Positions 51,238 to 52,769 of a stretch of 52,769 nucleotides of DNA are shown here, piece by piece. This DNA comes from an uncultured Desulfobacteraceae bacterium. GTDB lineage: Bacteria > Desulfobacterota > Desulfobacteria > Desulfobacterales > UBA2174. Position numbers and translations under genes: made by a program. Every line of letters starts with the position of its first letter. Positions within the stretch are counted from its first letter, which is position 1. The notes under the pieces were generated by a model that saw only the letters and a program-made list of their open reading frames with translations, was not told the origin of the DNA and did no database searches. The stretch is taken from NCBI GenBank assembly GCA_937982505.1, contig CALJLV010000020.1, positions 1 to 52,769 on the forward strand, read 5' to 3'.

Positions 51238-51267
51238 AAAAAAGCCATCCCGCAAGGTCGGGATGGC
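51238..51267 (-). terminator. Rho-independent terminator in the leader of the symporter gene
   Basis: On the minus strand GCCATCCCG-ACCTTG-CGGGATGGC forms a perfect 9-bp stem with a 6-nt loop and is followed by TTTTTT (plus-strand A-run at 51238-51243). It ends only 32 nt upstream of the symporter ATG. As no gene lies between it and the divergent neighbour, it can only act as an attenuator or as the end of a short RNA. Confidence 0.8.
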
Positions 51268-51336
51268 CGGGGCCTGGCATAACCTGGGTCTGAAGCACTG
51301 GATATGTGTCTGCTTCGTTAGTCGATGGACCCGAGA

Positions 51337-51359
51337 TTTGTCAAGACCCGGTTGACAAA
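51337..51359. promoter_or_regulatory. Inverted repeat with TTGACA hexamers between symporter and stress-protein genes
   Basis: TTTGTCAA-GACCCGG-TTGACAAA is a perfect 8-bp inverted repeat whose arms each hold a -35-like TTGACA on one strand. The plus-strand copy (51352-51357) precedes the universal-stress-protein gene and has a poor -10 (TTACTG at 51375). The minus-strand copy precedes the symporter with no good -10. Confidence 0.5.
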
Positions 51360-51378
51360 GACAAAAGGTCTCGGTTAC

Positions 51379-51393
51379 TGAGAATCGTTTTCA
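51379..51393 (+). promoter_or_regulatory. Fur-box-like sequence before the stress-protein/rubredoxin genes
   Basis: TGAGAATCGTTTTCA matches the 7-1-7 Fur consensus TGATAATNATTATCA at 11 of 14 informative positions. It overlaps the predicted -10 region, where Fur would repress transcription. Confidence 0.5.
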
Positions 51394-51451
51394 AAATAAG
51401 CCGGTTGCCGGGTGCTTGACCGGCGCTTGCAGAGCCGCTCAGGAAAAAACG

Positions 51452-52390
51452 ATGGCCTCCATCCCGAAGAAGATATTGCTGGCGGTCGACGGATCGGTCC
51501 ACAGCCGCGCCATGCTCGATTACGTGGGCCGCATCCAGGCGGCGCTGCCCGGCCTGACCTGCTGCCTCTTTCACGTCCAGAGCCGGTTGCCGCCCATGCT
51601 TGTGGAAGAGGCCGAGCACGATCCCCGGGCCAAGGCCCAGATCGACGGGCTCGCCCGGCGCAATGCGGATCAGGCCGCGCGGATCCTTGATCAGAGCCGC
51701 CAGGTGCTGATTCGCCACGGATTGGCTCCTGACGCCATCGAAACAGTGACCCAGTCGCGGGTGCTCGGCTTGGCGCGGGATGTCCTGGTGCGCGCCGAAA
51801 CCGTCCTCTACGATGCCATCGTGGTGGGCCGTCGGGGTCTGAGCGGGGTCCAGAAGCTGTTGATGGGAAGCCTGACGGCCAAGCTTTGCCAGCATACCGA
51901 GATCGTGCCCGTTTGGGTGGTGGACGGAGACCGCCCCCAGGACGGATACCTTCTGGCGGTGGACGGATCCCAGAACGCCCTGCGGGCCGTGGACCACTTC
52001 GCCTTCATGCTGACCGGCAACGGCGCGGCCCGTGCGACGCTGCTGCATGTGGTGCCCCGTTTTGCCGAGCATTGCGATCTGGATGCCACTGCGGATTTCC
52101 ACCCGGCGGCAAGCATCCTGACGCGTACGGATCTGCGGTGCCTGGAGCGTTTTGCCGAATCGGCCCGCACACGCCTGGGACAGGCCGGTTTTTCGTCCGA
52201 CCGCATCGATTTTCGACAGATCCAGCGGACCGTTGGCATCGGTCGGGCGATTCTGGAAGTGGCGCGCCGCCAGGGGCTGGGCACCGTGGTTCTCGGCAGA
52301 CGGGGCAGCGGGGGGGCCTTCTATTCGGGGCGGGTCTGCCGCCACGTGATGGAAAAGGGCTCGGGGCGCGCTTTCTGGCTGGTGCCCTGA
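51452..52390 (+). CDS. Tandem universal stress protein (two UspA domains)
   Basis: A 312-residue protein with two UspA-type domains (about residues 5-150 and 160-312). Domain 1 has KILLAVDGSVHSRAMLDYVG and ends in VVGRRGLSGVQKLLMGSLTA, the ATP-binding G-x2-G-x9-G-S/T pattern. Domain 2 has YLLAVDGSQNALRAVDHFAF and LGRRGSGGAFYSGRVCRHVM. ATP-binding USPs are involved in stress survival. The ATG at 51452 is preceded by AGGA. The gene is preceded by a Fur-like box and followed by rubredoxin after 117 bp. Confidence 0.9.
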   Translation: MASIPKKILLAVDGSVHSRAMLDYVGRIQAALPGLTCCLFHVQSRLPPMLVEEAEHDPRAKAQIDGLARRNADQAARILDQSRQVLIRHGLAPDAIETVTQSRVLGLARDVLVRAETVLYDAIVVGRRGLSGVQKLLMGSLTAKLCQHTEIVPVWVVDGDRPQDGYLLAVDGSQNALRAVDHFAFMLTGNGAARATLLHVVPRFAEHCDLDATADFHPAASILTRTDLRCLERFAESARTRLGQAGFSSDRIDFRQIQRTVGIGRAILEVARRQGLGTVVLGRRGSGGAFYSGRVCRHVMEKGSGRAFWLVP

Positions 52391-52507
52391 AAAGGATTGG
52401 CCTCGGACGCCATGGGCGCCGGTGGTGTGGGTCTGTTTTGCAACCTGGCACGACAACCGTTTCACGGCACGCAAGTGCCCAACCCAACAACCAACAAGGA
52501 GGATGTG

Positions 52508-52666
52508 ATGGACAAGTGGGAATGCCCGTGTGGCTACGTGTACGATCCGGCCGAAGGAGATCCGGACAACAACATCATGCCCGGGACCGCCTTTGAAGAT
52601 TTGCCCGAAGACTGGGTCTGCCCCAAATGCGGGGCTGAAAAGCAGTACTTCGAAAAGCTCGATTGA
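52508..52666 (+). CDS. Rubredoxin
   Basis: A 52-residue rubredoxin with the Fe(Cys)4 motif complete: CPCGYVYDP and WVCPKCGAEKQYFE, with the acidic intervening segment and the aromatic residues Trp4, Tyr10 and Trp37 that pack against the iron. Rubredoxins carry single electrons, often to rubrerythrin or superoxide reductase in anaerobes. AAGGAGG lies 6 nt before the ATG. It lies 117 bp after the universal stress gene and may share its promoter. A GC-rich hairpin without a T-run follows at 52687-52712. Confidence 0.97.
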   Translation: MDKWECPCGYVYDPAEGDPDNNIMPGTAFEDLPEDWVCPKCGAEKQYFEKLD

Positions 52667-52686
52667 GGTCCGGCCAGTGATGGCAC

Positions 52687-52712
52687 CGCGCCGCGGCGAT
52701 GGCTGCGGCGCG
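52687..52712 (+). terminator. Hairpin after rubredoxin
   Basis: CGCGCCGC pairs with GCGGCGCG across a 10-nt loop, 20 nt after the rubredoxin stop. There is no U-tract, so it is at best a weak terminator or an mRNA-stabilising stem. Confidence 0.4.
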
Positions 52713-52769
52713 GATAGAAGTTGCCTCCCGCCCCAAAACCGTCTATAGAGAACCCCTCTGAGTATCGAT

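Overview
This is about 53 kb of GC-rich bacterial chromosome. It looks like a Gram-negative, strictly or facultatively anaerobic member of the Desulfobacterota (Desulfosarcina/Desulfatitalea-like). That placement is inferred from rubredoxin, an ORF for a radical-SAM protein fused to a DUF2344-like domain beside RNase G, YkgJ and CGGC cysteine-cluster proteins, an archaeal-type ThyA homologue after gyrB, and an outer-membrane envelope (TolC, Pqi/MCE, YidC). I see no phage, insertion sequence, CRISPR array or transfer island. The window is mostly core genome and appears to span the replication origin.

Layout. 0-4.5 kb: a truncated exported protein, a lytic transglycosylase / OsmC / unknown-protein operon, an EamA permease, an EcsC protein and a YbaK-type tRNA deacylase. 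4.6-10.2 kb: a phosphate operon in the order pstC-pstA-pstS-pstB-phoU behind a four-repeat Pho-box-like array. 10.2-14.5 kb: a DEAD-box RNA helicase, a PrmA-like methyltransferase and a YkgJ pair. 14.55 kb: a perfect 16-bp parS site. 14.6-18.65 kb: mnmE, yidC, yidD, rnpA and rpmH, the classic origin-proximal cluster. 18.8-22.9 kb: RNase G and a large radical-SAM protein. 23-24.4 kb: an HtrA protease. 24.4-30.5 kb: a four-gene, translationally coupled RND efflux operon (tolC, adaptor, pump, PII-like protein) with a palindromic operator in its promoter. 30.7-32.1 kb: asnS. 32.5-36.8 kb: a ThyA-like gene, gyrB and dnaN. 36.83-37.08 kb: AT-rich DNA with two DnaA boxes, the best oriC candidate. 37.1-38.25 kb: a two-gene RdgC-like locus. 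38.5-41.8 kb: a fused endonuclease Q / UvrD helicase. 41.9 kb: tRNA-Gly. 42.1-45.7 kb: pqiA-pqiA-pqiB-pqiC. 45.8-49.2 kb: a glycerophosphodiesterase, a diguanylate cyclase and a tRNA nucleotidyltransferase. 49.2-52.7 kb: a CGGC protein, a sodium:solute symporter, a tandem universal stress protein and rubredoxin.

How it fits together. Genes left of about 38 kb are mainly on the minus strand and genes to the right mainly on the plus strand, so transcription mostly runs away from the DnaA-box region. This agrees with an origin there, a nearby parS, and replication and repair genes clustered around it. The most notable gene is the EndoQ-UvrD fusion. It joins a PHP-type nuclease related to the archaeal deaminated-base endonuclease to a superfamily 1 helicase, and it carries two QxSLF motifs, one at the exact C-terminus, that resemble beta-clamp binding peptides. 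dnaN lies less than 2 kb away. I suggest it is a clamp-tethered repair enzyme for deaminated bases. All functions are assigned by reading motifs; no database search was possible.
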